NCBI RefSeq assembly: GCF_900168005.1
Contig: NZ_FUYP01000005.1
Span: forward strand, 1-64,000
Source: Sphingopyxis flava
GTDB taxonomy: Bacteria; Pseudomonadota; Alphaproteobacteria; Sphingomonadales; Sphingomonadaceae
Length of the DNA: 64,000 bases
Direction: 5' to 3'
This document shows, in pieces, positions 9,678 to 18,339 of this stretch. Within the stretch, counting starts at the first letter, position 1; each line of letters begins with the position of its first letter. The position numbers and the translations under genes are program-made. A model generated the notes under the pieces. It was not told the DNA's origin. It saw only the letters and a list, made by a program, of their open reading frames with translations, and ran no database searches.

Positions 9678-11816
9678 ATGACCGAGCTGCAACCTCGCAA
9701 ACGCCGCCTCTTCGACGCGCTGGCATGGCTTGCGCTCGCTCTGCTCATCCTCACGACTGCCGCACATCTCCTCACCCGTCCGCCCGCGATGCCCACCTAT
9801 GCCGACATCCGCGCAGCCTGGAAGCCGAGCGAAGCGTGGCTTTACGACCGCGATGGACAGCTGCTCGACACCGAACGCGTCGATTTTCAGCGTCGGCGTC
9901 TCGCGTGGGTGCCGCTCAAGGACATCAGCCTCGCGATGCGCAAAGCCGTGGTACACGCCGAGGATCGCCGCTTCTGGGCGCACCGAGGCGTCGATTGGCT
10001 TGCGATTGGCGCGGCAGTGCGCGCCCGCTGGACCGGCGGCCCCTCGCGCGGCGCCTCGACGCTACCGATGCAGCTTGCCGCCTTTCTCGCCCCCGAGCTT
10101 GCGCAGCCCGGCCAGCGCAGCTGGCTCGCCAAGCTGCGCCAGATGCGCGCGGGACGGGCCCTTGCGGCACGCTGGACCCGCGAGGAGATACTCGAGGCCT
10201 ATCTCAACCTCGTCCCGCTGCGCGGCGAGGCGCAGGGGATCGGCGCGGGCGCGAACAGCTTGTTCGGCAAACGCCCCGCCGAATTGACCCGCACCGACGC
10301 TGCGCTCTTCGCGGGACTTCTGCCCAACCCCGCCGCGAGCGCAAAGGCACTCGGTGAGCGCGCGTGCCGGATCGCTGAGGTGCCGGATTGCGGCCCCATC
10401 CGTGCCGCCGCTGCCACGCTCGTCTCGGGCGAGCGCGCGGCGCGGCTCGACCCTGCGCTCGCGCCGCACCTCGCGGTGCGGTTGCTCGACCGGCCGGGCA
10501 AACGCGTTACGACGACCATCGACCGCCGCATCCAGACCGCCGCCATCGTTGCGCTTCGCCGCCAGCTCGCCGGGCTTGGCGCCGACCGGGTACGTGACGG
10601 AGCGGTCGTCGTGCTCGACAATGCGACCGGCGATGTCCTCGCCTATGTCGGCGGCGTCGGCCTCCAGTCCACCGCGGCGCAGGTCGACGGCGCCAACGCC
10701 CGCCGGCAGGCCGGCTCGACGCTGAAGCCGCATCTTTACGCGCAAGTGATTGAAAAGGGCTGGCTCACCGCCGCCTCGATCCTCGACGACAGCCCTGTGC
10801 AGCTTGACACCGCCTCGGGCCTTTATGTCCCCAAGAATTACGACCACAGCTTCAAGGGGCCCGTCAGCGTCCGTCAGGCGCTCGCCAGCTCGCTCAATGT
10901 CCCCGCCGTGCGCACCCTCCTTATCGATGATGTGCAGCAATTCCGCGACCGTCTCTGGGCGCTCGGTTATCGCGGCCTCGTCGAAGACGGCGATTATTAC
11001 GGCTTCAGCCTCGCGCTCGGTTCGGCGGAAGTTTCGCTGGTAGAGCAGGCCAATGCTTTCAGAACATTCGCAAACGACGGAAAATGGTCGTCGGTGAACT
11101 TCCTTGCTGCGCGAGAGCTTCGCGAGCATCCACGTCAGATTGTCAGCCCCGCCGCTGCCTTCATCGTGGGCGACATCCTCGCCGACGCCACCGCCCGCGC
11201 CGATGCCTTTGGCGCCGACAGCGCGCTTCGCCTCCCTTTCTGGGCCGCGGCGAAGACCGGAACGTCGAAGGGAATGCGCGACAATTGGTGTGTCGGCTGG
11301 TCCGATCGCTACACCGTCGCGGTCTGGGTGGGCAATCTTGAGGGTGACTCGATGCGCGCCGTTTCGGGGACCTCGGGCGCCGCGCCAGTGTGGCGCGACG
11401 TCATGATGTCGCTTCATGCCGATCGTCCCGGCAGGCCCCCTTCTATGCCGGACGGCGTCGAGATGCGGCAGATCGCACTTCCCGGGACGCGCGAGCCGCC
11501 GCGGCGCGAATATTTCCTCGTCGGCACCGCGCAGGCCGAGATGGCGGCCGCCCCGGCGGCCGCGCGCCGCCCGCGCATTGCCAGCCCTGTCAGTGGCAGC
11601 GTTTTTGCGATCGATCCTGATATTCCGGGGGATCGCCAGCGGATCGCGGTCATCGTCACCGGTGCCGCCGCCGGTCACCGGCTGATCCTCGACAAGCGCC
11701 TTGCAGGCGACGCCGAAGCGGGGCTTCAGATCGTGCCGCAACCGGGCAGCCACATCCTCACGCTCGTCGACCCCGGCGGCCGGATAATCGATCGGGTGCG
11801 CTTTACGGTACGGTAA
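9678..11816 (+). CDS. pbpC: Penicillin-binding protein 1C, bifunctional
   Basis: 712 residues with one N-terminal membrane anchor (about 13-33). The glycosyltransferase GT51 domain has E95-D-R-R-F-W-A-H-R-G and GASTLPMQ (125-132). The transpeptidase domain has S347-T-L-K350, S405-L-N407 and K526-T-G528, all intact. The last ~90 residues form the PBP1C-specific C-terminal domain. It polymerises and crosslinks peptidoglycan on the periplasmic face. It follows the alpha-2-macroglobulin gene by 95 nt on the same strand. The start is the first ATG of the frame and gives the expected cytoplasmic basic N-terminus. Confidence 0.95.
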   Translation: MTELQPRKRRLFDALAWLALALLILTTAAHLLTRPPAMPTYADIRAAWKPSEAWLYDRDGQLLDTERVDFQRRRLAWVPLKDISLAMRKAVVHAEDRRFWAHRGVDWLAIGAAVRARWTGGPSRGASTLPMQLAAFLAPELAQPGQRSWLAKLRQMRAGRALAARWTREEILEAYLNLVPLRGEAQGIGAGANSLFGKRPAELTRTDAALFAGLLPNPAASAKALGERACRIAEVPDCGPIRAAAATLVSGERAARLDPALAPHLAVRLLDRPGKRVTTTIDRRIQTAAIVALRRQLAGLGADRVRDGAVVVLDNATGDVLAYVGGVGLQSTAAQVDGANARRQAGSTLKPHLYAQVIEKGWLTAASILDDSPVQLDTASGLYVPKNYDHSFKGPVSVRQALASSLNVPAVRTLLIDDVQQFRDRLWALGYRGLVEDGDYYGFSLALGSAEVSLVEQANAFRTFANDGKWSSVNFLAARELREHPRQIVSPAAAFIVGDILADATARADAFGADSALRLPFWAAAKTGTSKGMRDNWCVGWSDRYTVAVWVGNLEGDSMRAVSGTSGAAPVWRDVMMSLHADRPGRPPSMPDGVEMRQIALPGTREPPRREYFLVGTAQAEMAAAPAAARRPRIASPVSGSVFAIDPDIPGDRQRIAVIVTGAAAGHRLILDKRLAGDAEAGLQIVPQPGSHILTLVDPGGRIIDRVRFTVR

Positions 11817-11944
11817 GCCTGGCCTTCCCCGCTAGCGGCCCGCCTTGGCCCGGCGAAATTAAGTTGCGCTGCCCAAAGGAGCGGCTAGTCTGCCCCGCCA
11901 GGAGAGGGCGCCCGCAAAGGCCGCCCGACAAGGGGATATTTTCT

Positions 11945-13534
11945 ATGATATTTGGTCGCGTCAAACCACTGGACGCCATCTTGGCCACGGCCGAGAAGAA
12001 ATCGCTGCACCGCTCGCTCGGCGCAGTCCAGCTGACCCTGCTCGGGGTCGGCGCCATCATCGGGACCGGGATTTTCGTCCTGACCGCCGCCGCGGCGCAA
12101 AAGGCCGGGCCGGGAATGATGTGGAGCTTCGTCATCGCGGGCGCGGTCTGCGCGGTTGCGGCGCTCTGCTACTCCGAACTCGCCTCGATGGTCCCGGTAT
12201 CGGGATCGGCCTATACCTACACTTATTCGGTCGTCGGCGAATTGCTCGCCTGGATGGTCGGCTGGGCGCTGATCCTTGAATATGCGGTCGCGGCCAGCGC
12301 CGTATCGGTTGGCTGGTCTGGCTATTTCATGGGGCTGGTCAAGAGTTTGACGGGTTTTGAGCTCCCAACGATGCTACAGGCGGGGCCGACCTGGTCGATG
12401 AACGGCTTTATCCCGTCGGCCGACTTCACCACCGGCCTCATTAACGTCCCCGCGATCTGCGTCGCACTCGCCGTAACCTGGCTGCTGATGATCGGGACCA
12501 AGGAAAGCGCGACCGTTAACGCCGTGCTGGTGGCGATCAAGGTCGCCGCGCTCACCATGTTCGTCATTCTTGCGATGCCGGTCCTTGACCGCGAGCATTT
12601 TGCACCTTTCGCCCCGAACGGCTGGTTCGGCCCGGCGGGCACTACGGGACTCGGTATCGTCGGCGCCGCAGCATCGATCTTCTTCGCCTATGTCGGCTTC
12701 GACGCGGTCTCCACCGCAGCCGAGGAAACCAAGAACCCCCAGCGCAACGTGCCGATCGGCCTCATCGGCAGCCTGGCGATCTGCACTATCTTTTACCTGC
12801 TGGTCGCAGCTGCGGCGATCGGCGCGATGGGCGCGCAACCCACCGCGCTCGGCGTGCAGCCCGGCACCGCCGAGTTCGCCCGTGAATGCGCCGCGCTCGC
12901 TGCCCAGGGCAGCGAACCATTGGTCTGCTCGAACGAAGCGCTCGCACACGTGCTGCGCTCGATCAACTATACGCGCGCTGGCGACCTCATCGGTCTTGCG
13001 GCCAACCTCGCGCTACCGTCGGTTATCCTGATGATGCTCTTTGGCCAGACGCGCATCTTCTTCGTGATGGCGCGCGACGGGCTGCTTCCCGAGAAGCTCG
13101 CAAGCGTCCACCCCAAGTGGAAGACGCCGCACGTCGTTACCTTGATCACCGGCATCTTTGTCGCAATCGCCGCAGCGCTGCTGCCGGTCGGCCAGCTTGC
13201 CGACATTTCCAATTCGGGAACGCTCTTCGCCTTCCTGATGGTGTCGATTGCGGTGCTCGCGCTGCGCATCAAGGATCCGTCGCGGCATCGTCCCTTCCGG
13301 ACCCCCTTCGTGTGGGTGGTGGCGCCGGTCGCCGCCTTCGGCTGTGTGTTTCTTTTCTGGAACCTGCCCATCGACGCGAAGATGGTGCTTCCCGTCTGGG
13401 GCGTCGTCGGCCTCATCATCTATTTCCTCTATGGCTATCGCCGCAGCCATGTCGGACGCGGCATTGTCGAGGTACATGAGGACGATCCCGACGCACCGCC
13501 GCCGCCCGTCCCGCCGGTGCCGTCGATCGGTTAA
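11945..13534 (+). CDS. APC-family amino acid permease
   Basis: 529 residues, about 12 membrane segments. LTLLGVGAIIGTGIFVLTAAAA near the N-terminus is the TM1 motif of the cationic amino acid transporter/YfnA branch of the APC superfamily, and FFAYVGFDAVSTAAEETKNPQRN in TM6-loop is also characteristic. A loop around residues 295-335 is longer than usual and has two cysteines. The substrate is probably an amino acid, identity unknown. The ATG at 11945 is chosen because family homology starts at the KSLHRSLGAVQL segment shortly after. A strong bidirectional terminator follows. Confidence 0.9.
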   Translation: MIFGRVKPLDAILATAEKKSLHRSLGAVQLTLLGVGAIIGTGIFVLTAAAAQKAGPGMMWSFVIAGAVCAVAALCYSELASMVPVSGSAYTYTYSVVGELLAWMVGWALILEYAVAASAVSVGWSGYFMGLVKSLTGFELPTMLQAGPTWSMNGFIPSADFTTGLINVPAICVALAVTWLLMIGTKESATVNAVLVAIKVAALTMFVILAMPVLDREHFAPFAPNGWFGPAGTTGLGIVGAAASIFFAYVGFDAVSTAAEETKNPQRNVPIGLIGSLAICTIFYLLVAAAAIGAMGAQPTALGVQPGTAEFARECAALAAQGSEPLVCSNEALAHVLRSINYTRAGDLIGLAANLALPSVILMMLFGQTRIFFVMARDGLLPEKLASVHPKWKTPHVVTLITGIFVAIAAALLPVGQLADISNSGTLFAFLMVSIAVLALRIKDPSRHRPFRTPFVWVVAPVAAFGCVFLFWNLPIDAKMVLPVWGVVGLIIYFLYGYRRSHVGRGIVEVHEDDPDAPPPPVPPVPSIG

Positions 13535-13539
13535 TATGG

Positions 13540-13569
13540 GAAAAGGGGGACTCGAGCCCCCTTTTCTTT
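13540..13569. terminator. Bidirectional Rho-independent terminator between convergent genes
   Basis: Perfect 10-bp stem GAAAAGGGGG / CCCCCTTTTC (13540-13549 and 13557-13566) with a 7-nt loop, followed by TTT. The A-run at the 5' side also gives a T-run on the minus strand, so it can serve both the permease and the convergent exporter gene. Confidence 0.88.
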
Positions 13570-13574
13570 GTCCG

Positions 13575-14828
13575 TCAAAAGGGACTCCGCGGCGCAGTCC
13601 CCGGCCGCGTGAACAGTTTGCCGCGTTCGGCCCAGAAGACGAGCGCGAGGCCGATGACTCCCGCGATCAGGAAAGCGTAGGCGAGCGGCAGCGTCGATCC
13701 ATCATATTGCTGGCCGATCAAAGCGCCGACAACTGCTGCGACCAGTGTCTTTGCAAAGCTCTGATAGGAGGAGGCAACCCCTGCCATATGCCCGAAATCC
13801 TCCATCGCAATCGATCCGAAATTACTGCCGATGAAGCCGATCAACCCGACGTTGACCATCATCAATGCAGTGAACATCCACAGCGTCTCGGCGCCGCTCA
13901 ACGCAACGGCGATCTGCACGATCGAGGTCAGCATGAAGGCGAAGGTCGCGCTTTGTGATACGCGCCTCGCGCCGAAGCGTTCGACGATCGCAGCGTTCGA
14001 GAAGTTGGCGATCGCGATTCCCGCCGCGACCCAGGCAAAGACCAGCGGGAACCAGCTTGCCGCCCCGAACACCTCGGCGATGATCTGTTCGCTGCTGTTT
14101 AGATAGCCGTAGAGCGCGGCCTGCATCATCGCCGAGGCGAACATATATCCTGCCGCCCGGCGGTGCCGCGTTACCGTCGCCCACCCCGCGATCATCGTGC
14201 GCGCATCGAGCGGCCGAACGTCAGCTGGATCGAGCGTCTCGGGAAACCGCCGCAACCATAAGAGCATGACCACCCCCATCACCGCGAGCACGATGAAGAT
14301 CGCGCGCCAGTTGGCAAAGGCGGTCACCCCCGCACCCATCGTCGGCGCGATGGCGGGAACGATCATGAAGACAAGGAAGATCATCGACAGCCGCTTCGCC
14401 ATCGCGTCGCCTGAAAAGAGGTCGCGGATCACTGCAACGACGACGACACCAAGCGCGGCGCTGATCATCCCGTGGCCAAAACGCAGCGCAAGGAGGAGCG
14501 GAAAGCTATTCGCCAGCCCGCAGCCGATCGAGAAAGCGACATAGGCAAAAAGCGCCGGCACGAGCACGCCCTTGCGCCCGAACCGATCGGAGAGCGGGCC
14601 ATAGAAGAGCGAGCCGACGCCGATGCCGAGCAAATAAGTCGAGATCACATATTGCCGGTCGTTGGCGACGGTGACGCCAAGCGCATCGCCGATCGACGGC
14701 AGCGCGGGGAGCATCGAATCGATGGCGAGCGCGTTCAGCGCCATCAGCATCGCCATCATGAAAACCATCTCGCGGTTGCCCGGCAAGGGAGGACGTGGAT
14801 CGTCGGAAATGTGAGCAGAGTTGTGCAT
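13575..14828 (-). CDS. MFS exporter, Bcr/CflA drug-resistance type
   Basis: 417 residues, 12 predicted membrane segments. ALAIDSMLPALPSIGDALG in TM1 and GPLSDRFGRKGVL in the loop 2-3 are the DHA1 Bcr/CflA signatures. RFGHGMISAALGVVVVAVIRDLF carries the arginine-containing TM4 motif. It is a proton-coupled efflux pump; the substrate is not known. The start has no strong ribosome binding site but gives the family N-terminus. A palindrome (14890-14907) lies 60-80 nt upstream of its start and may be an operator. Confidence 0.88.
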   Translation of the reverse strand: MHNSAHISDDPRPPLPGNREMVFMMAMLMALNALAIDSMLPALPSIGDALGVTVANDRQYVISTYLLGIGVGSLFYGPLSDRFGRKGVLVPALFAYVAFSIGCGLANSFPLLLALRFGHGMISAALGVVVVAVIRDLFSGDAMAKRLSMIFLVFMIVPAIAPTMGAGVTAFANWRAIFIVLAVMGVVMLLWLRRFPETLDPADVRPLDARTMIAGWATVTRHRRAAGYMFASAMMQAALYGYLNSSEQIIAEVFGAASWFPLVFAWVAAGIAIANFSNAAIVERFGARRVSQSATFAFMLTSIVQIAVALSGAETLWMFTALMMVNVGLIGFIGSNFGSIAMEDFGHMAGVASSYQSFAKTLVAAVVGALIGQQYDGSTLPLAYAFLIAGVIGLALVFWAERGKLFTRPGTAPRSPF

Positions 14829-14889
14829 TGCAGCAACATATGGACGGAGCGGTCCCGTTTGACCAGTGCCCCTCCGTCCCGTTCGCCGG

Positions 14890-14907
14890 GCATAGCTATG
14901 CGCTGCT
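14890..14907. promoter_or_regulatory. Palindromic element GCATAGCTATGC, copy 1
   Basis: The 12-nt perfect palindrome GCATAGCTATGC (14890-14901), followed by GCTGCT, is shared as an 18-nt identity with a second site at 52429-52446 upstream of ppc. Here it lies upstream of the MFS exporter gene and touches the stop codon of the first M16 peptidase gene. A role as a regulator binding site is inference. Confidence 0.35.
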
Positions 14908-17791
14908 ATTCCTGCGGGGCCGCGACCTCCTCGATCGGGAGTCCGAGCTTGGCGAGCTGCGGCTTGACCGTCTTGGCGTCGCCGACGACGACAATAATAA
15001 GGCGATCGGGCTGCAATTCCTTTGCCGCAGCGGCGTTCAAGGTCGCAGCGTTCAGCGCTCGATAGGTCGCAGGCAGCGTTTCGAAATAATCATCGGGCCG
15101 CCCGAAGCGGACAATATCGTCGATCCCGCCCGCGATTTGCGCGCGCGTCTCGAACCGGTTGGGCAGGCCTCGAATATTGCCCTCCTTGATCCGATTGACC
15201 TCAACCGCGGTTGCGCCGCGCGTCGCCGGATATTCGCGCATCTCGCGCAGCATCTCGGCAATCGCGTCGCCCGTGCGGTCGCTCTGCACCGGTGCGCGGA
15301 CGATGTGCGGCATCGGCCCCTCCGTTTCCTGGATCGTGCTGCGCACGCCATAGGACCAGCCCTTGGTCTCGCGCAGGTTCATGTTGAGGCGCGACAGGAA
15401 ACCGTTGCCGAGAATTTCGTTCGAAGCCTGCAACAGCTCATTTCTGTCCTTGCCGGTCTCGGCAAGCACCTGCCCCGCTGCAATCACCGACTGCGGCGCT
15501 CCAGGCCGATCGATGAGGACGATACGCTGGCGCGGCGCCGGAATCGCGACGCGCCAGTCCTTTTGTGCCGGTGATGATGCCGGAGGGACCCAGCGCCCGA
15601 ATGCCCAGTCGAGCGCCGCGACGACGACCGCCTTGTCGACGTCACCGACGACGATGATGCGCGCCTTGTCCGGCCGGAAGGATGCGGCGTGCGCGGCGGC
15701 GAGATCGGCGGGGGTCAGGCGCGCGACAACGTCGCGGCTGCCCGTACCGGTCAGCGGCGCGCCATAGGGATGGCCCCTGCCATAGAGGAGAGGCGGCAGC
15801 GCGCGCATCGCGAGCACCATCGGATTATTCTCCTCCTGCGCAATTCCCGCGAGTCGCTGCGCGCGCACGCGCTCGACTTCTCGGGGGGCAAAGGCCGGTG
15901 CGCGAACGATATCGGCCATCAGCGCGAGCGAGGGTTTAAGATTGCTCGTGAGCGTATCGAGCGACACGGTGGTCGCGTCGAGGCCGGCGCTGACGTTGAT
16001 GCTCGCGCCGAGCCGTTCCTGCTCCTCGGCGATCGCGATCGCATTACGGCTCTTTGTGCCTTCCTCGAGCATCGCAGCCATGAAGCTTTGCGTACCGCGC
16101 GCATCGGGCGCGTCGGCGGCGAAACCCGCGTCGAAGCCCAACGTCACGGTCACCTTGGGGACCGCGGTGCGCCTTGCAAAATAGACCGGGATACCGTTGG
16201 CGAGCGCCGCGCGCTCGATCGCGGGAAAATCGAAGCTACCGACGGGATCGACCGGGGGAAAGCTGCGCTTCGCGGTTGCCTCCGGCGCCTCACTCGCGAC
16301 TGAGAGCGCAGCCTCATCGACCCCGCCGGCGCGAAAATAGCCGATGCGCGGGGTCCCGGCCCTTTCCCATCCGCCGCGATTTTCCCCGCCCTCGGTACGC
16401 TCACCCGGATCGACCCGGATCGCGGCGACCGGCCGGGTCAGCCAACGCTGCATCGCGGCCTGCACCGCGGCCGGAGTCAACGCGGTCAGCGCCGCAAGGT
16501 CCTGCTTGTACTTCTCCGGATTACCCGAGAAGACCAGACCCTCGGCGAGCGTTGCCCCCTTGCCGTTGAAGCCGCCAACCTGTTCAAGCTGGCCGACCTG
16601 CGCCGAAACGAGGCTTGCAACCGCGCGCTCGAGTTCGGCCTGCGTCGGTCCCTTGGCGATGAAATCGGCGAGGATCGCGTCAAAGCGAACCTCGGCCTCG
16701 GCGACATCGACCCCTGGCTTTACATCAATGTAGCTTTGCACCATCGACGCATGCTCAAAGGGCAGCAGATAGGCAGTGACGGCAACCGCGAGCTGTTCTT
16801 TGCGCACCAGCAGGTTATCGAGCCGCGAGCTCGCGAGCCCACCCAGAATGGACATGCCCGTGGCAAGAGCGGGATAGCTCGGGTCATTGAGCCCCGGCAC
16901 CGCCCAATTGCGATAAAGGCGCGTCGCTGCGACCTGATCGGTTATCGTCTTTGCAAAGGGCTTGTCGAGCGTCGGAACGGGCGCCTCGACAGAGGCGATC
17001 GGCGGCCCTGCGGGAATGTCCCCGAACCAGCGTTCGACCTTGGGCTTCGCTGTCGCAGCGTCGATATCGCCCGCCAGCACGAGCACTGCATTATTGGGCC
17101 CATAATTGTCGGTGAACCATTTCTTGACGTCGTCGAGGCTTGCGGAATTGAGATCGTCCATCGAGCCTATCGTCGAGTGACGATAGGGATGACCGACCGG
17201 GAACAGCGCATCTTGTGTTTCATATTCGACGATTGCGTACGGCTGGTTGTCGCCCTGCCTTTTCTCGTTCTGAACCACACCGCGTTGCTGGTCGAGCTTC
17301 TCCTGGGTCACCGCGCCGAGAAGATGCCCCATGCGGTCGCTTTCCATGAACAACGCAAGGTCGAGCGCGCCGGTGGGCACCGTCTCAACATAATTGGTGC
17401 GATCAAGCCACGTCGATCCGTTGGTGGGGGTCGAGCCGGCGGCCTCGAGCGGCTCGTCGAAATTGGGGACATTTTCGCTGCCGCCGAACATCAGATGCTC
17501 GAACAGATGCGCAAAGCCCGTCTTGCCCTTGGGCTCATGCTTCGATCCGACGCGGTAGTAGGTGGTAACCCCCACGATCGGCGCCTTGCGGTCGGTGTGG
17601 ACAAGAACGGTCAGTCCGTTGTCGAGCGTGAACTGCTCATAGGGTATGTCGATCGCGGCAACCGTGTCGGCGATCGCCCCGCCCTCGGCGGAAGCGGTGC
17701 CAGCAGGCTTTTCGGCAGCGGCCGCTAGCGGTGCACCCGCCAGCAGGAGAGCGAGTACAGCCAGCGAAGCCGACAGCTGGGATTTCTTCAT
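14906..17791 (-). CDS. M16 family zinc metallopeptidase, two-domain, secreted (copy A)
   Basis: 961 residues with a Sec signal peptide (residues 1-26). The inverted zinc motif H95-L-F-E98-H99 and the third ligand E176 in QNEKRQ are intact, so the first half is catalytic. The second half (from about 520) has the same fold but GTQSFMAAMLEEG replaces HxxEH, so it is a non-catalytic partner domain; KGWSYGVRS supplies the conserved C-half segment. Expected to degrade peptides in the periplasm. It is a tandem paralogue of the peptidase at 18340-21225, with identical overall length. The starting ATG gives a typical MKKS signal peptide. Confidence 0.94.
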   Translation of the reverse strand: MKKSQLSASLAVLALLLAGAPLAAAAEKPAGTASAEGGAIADTVAAIDIPYEQFTLDNGLTVLVHTDRKAPIVGVTTYYRVGSKHEPKGKTGFAHLFEHLMFGGSENVPNFDEPLEAAGSTPTNGSTWLDRTNYVETVPTGALDLALFMESDRMGHLLGAVTQEKLDQQRGVVQNEKRQGDNQPYAIVEYETQDALFPVGHPYRHSTIGSMDDLNSASLDDVKKWFTDNYGPNNAVLVLAGDIDAATAKPKVERWFGDIPAGPPIASVEAPVPTLDKPFAKTITDQVAATRLYRNWAVPGLNDPSYPALATGMSILGGLASSRLDNLLVRKEQLAVAVTAYLLPFEHASMVQSYIDVKPGVDVAEAEVRFDAILADFIAKGPTQAELERAVASLVSAQVGQLEQVGGFNGKGATLAEGLVFSGNPEKYKQDLAALTALTPAAVQAAMQRWLTRPVAAIRVDPGERTEGGENRGGWERAGTPRIGYFRAGGVDEAALSVASEAPEATAKRSFPPVDPVGSFDFPAIERAALANGIPVYFARRTAVPKVTVTLGFDAGFAADAPDARGTQSFMAAMLEEGTKSRNAIAIAEEQERLGASINVSAGLDATTVSLDTLTSNLKPSLALMADIVRAPAFAPREVERVRAQRLAGIAQEENNPMVLAMRALPPLLYGRGHPYGAPLTGTGSRDVVARLTPADLAAAHAASFRPDKARIIVVGDVDKAVVVAALDWAFGRWVPPASSPAQKDWRVAIPAPRQRIVLIDRPGAPQSVIAAGQVLAETGKDRNELLQASNEILGNGFLSRLNMNLRETKGWSYGVRSTIQETEGPMPHIVRAPVQSDRTGDAIAEMLREMREYPATRGATAVEVNRIKEGNIRGLPNRFETRAQIAGGIDDIVRFGRPDDYFETLPATYRALNAATLNAAAAKELQPDRLIIVVVGDAKTVKPQLAKLGLPIEEVAAPQE

Positions 17792-17954
17792 GATTTTCCC
17801 CGTTTTTGAAGCAATGGTTGATTATCCGGCGCCAGCATCCGAACGCCAAATGCTTTTCGACGAGCGGCGAAGTGCAATAGGCAGCGGGGATGCAATCCGT
17901 CCCCCTCGCGAATGGGTGGGTAAAGGCCGGTCCAACCCACGCCTTCTCCAACGA

Positions 17955-17989
17955 AAAGGGCCGCCCGTCGCTTTCGCGACGGACGGCCC
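17955..17989 (-). terminator. Rho-independent terminator after the 100-residue unknown gene
   Basis: Stem GGCCGCCCGTCG / CGACGGACGGCC pairs at 11 of 12 positions around a CTTTCG loop. On the minus strand it is followed by TTTT. It lies between the small gene and M16 copy A, so at least part of the transcription stops before copy A. Confidence 0.8.
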
Positions 17990-18011
17990 CGATCCTTGAA
18001 GCTGCGCGGCG

Positions 18012-18314
18012 TCAGGCCTGACGCGTTCCCGTCATCGCCATCGAGCCGAAGGGTCCAGCCTTGATGGTGCCGGTCAGCGCGTCGCCGTCAACCGTCGCTT
18101 CGCATTCGAGCGTCATCGGCATCGGCACCTTCATGTTCATCGTCCAGGTCAGCTTGTTACCGTCGACCTTGCCATTCTCGACGTCGAGCGATCCCATCGC
18201 CCCCGCGTTCTGGCCGGTGAAGCTGTCGCCGTCGCTCTTCACCGTGAAAACCGATTTCTGGTCGCCCATCGGTGATTTCGTAATGCACTCATAGCTACCG
18301 TCGACCTCGGACAT
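18012..18314 (-). CDS. Conserved small protein of unknown function between two M16 peptidase genes
   Basis: 100 residues without signal peptide or membrane segment, beginning MSEVDGSYECITKSPMGDQ. The composition suggests a small beta-barrel or sandwich: alternating segments such as WTMNMKVPMPMTLECEATVDGDALTGTI and repeated Gly-Asp turns. Two cysteines (about 10 and 71). GGAGA is 5 nt upstream of the ATG. It starts 25 nt after the upstream M16 stop and has its own terminator. I do not recognise a characterised family; similar short Gly/Met-rich proteins occur in sphingomonads. Confidence 0.75.
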   Translation of the reverse strand: MSEVDGSYECITKSPMGDQKSVFTVKSDGDSFTGQNAGAMGSLDVENGKVDGNKLTWTMNMKVPMPMTLECEATVDGDALTGTIKAGPFGSMAMTGTRQA

Positions 18315-18339
18315 CGAATCTCTCCTACTGAAACTGATG

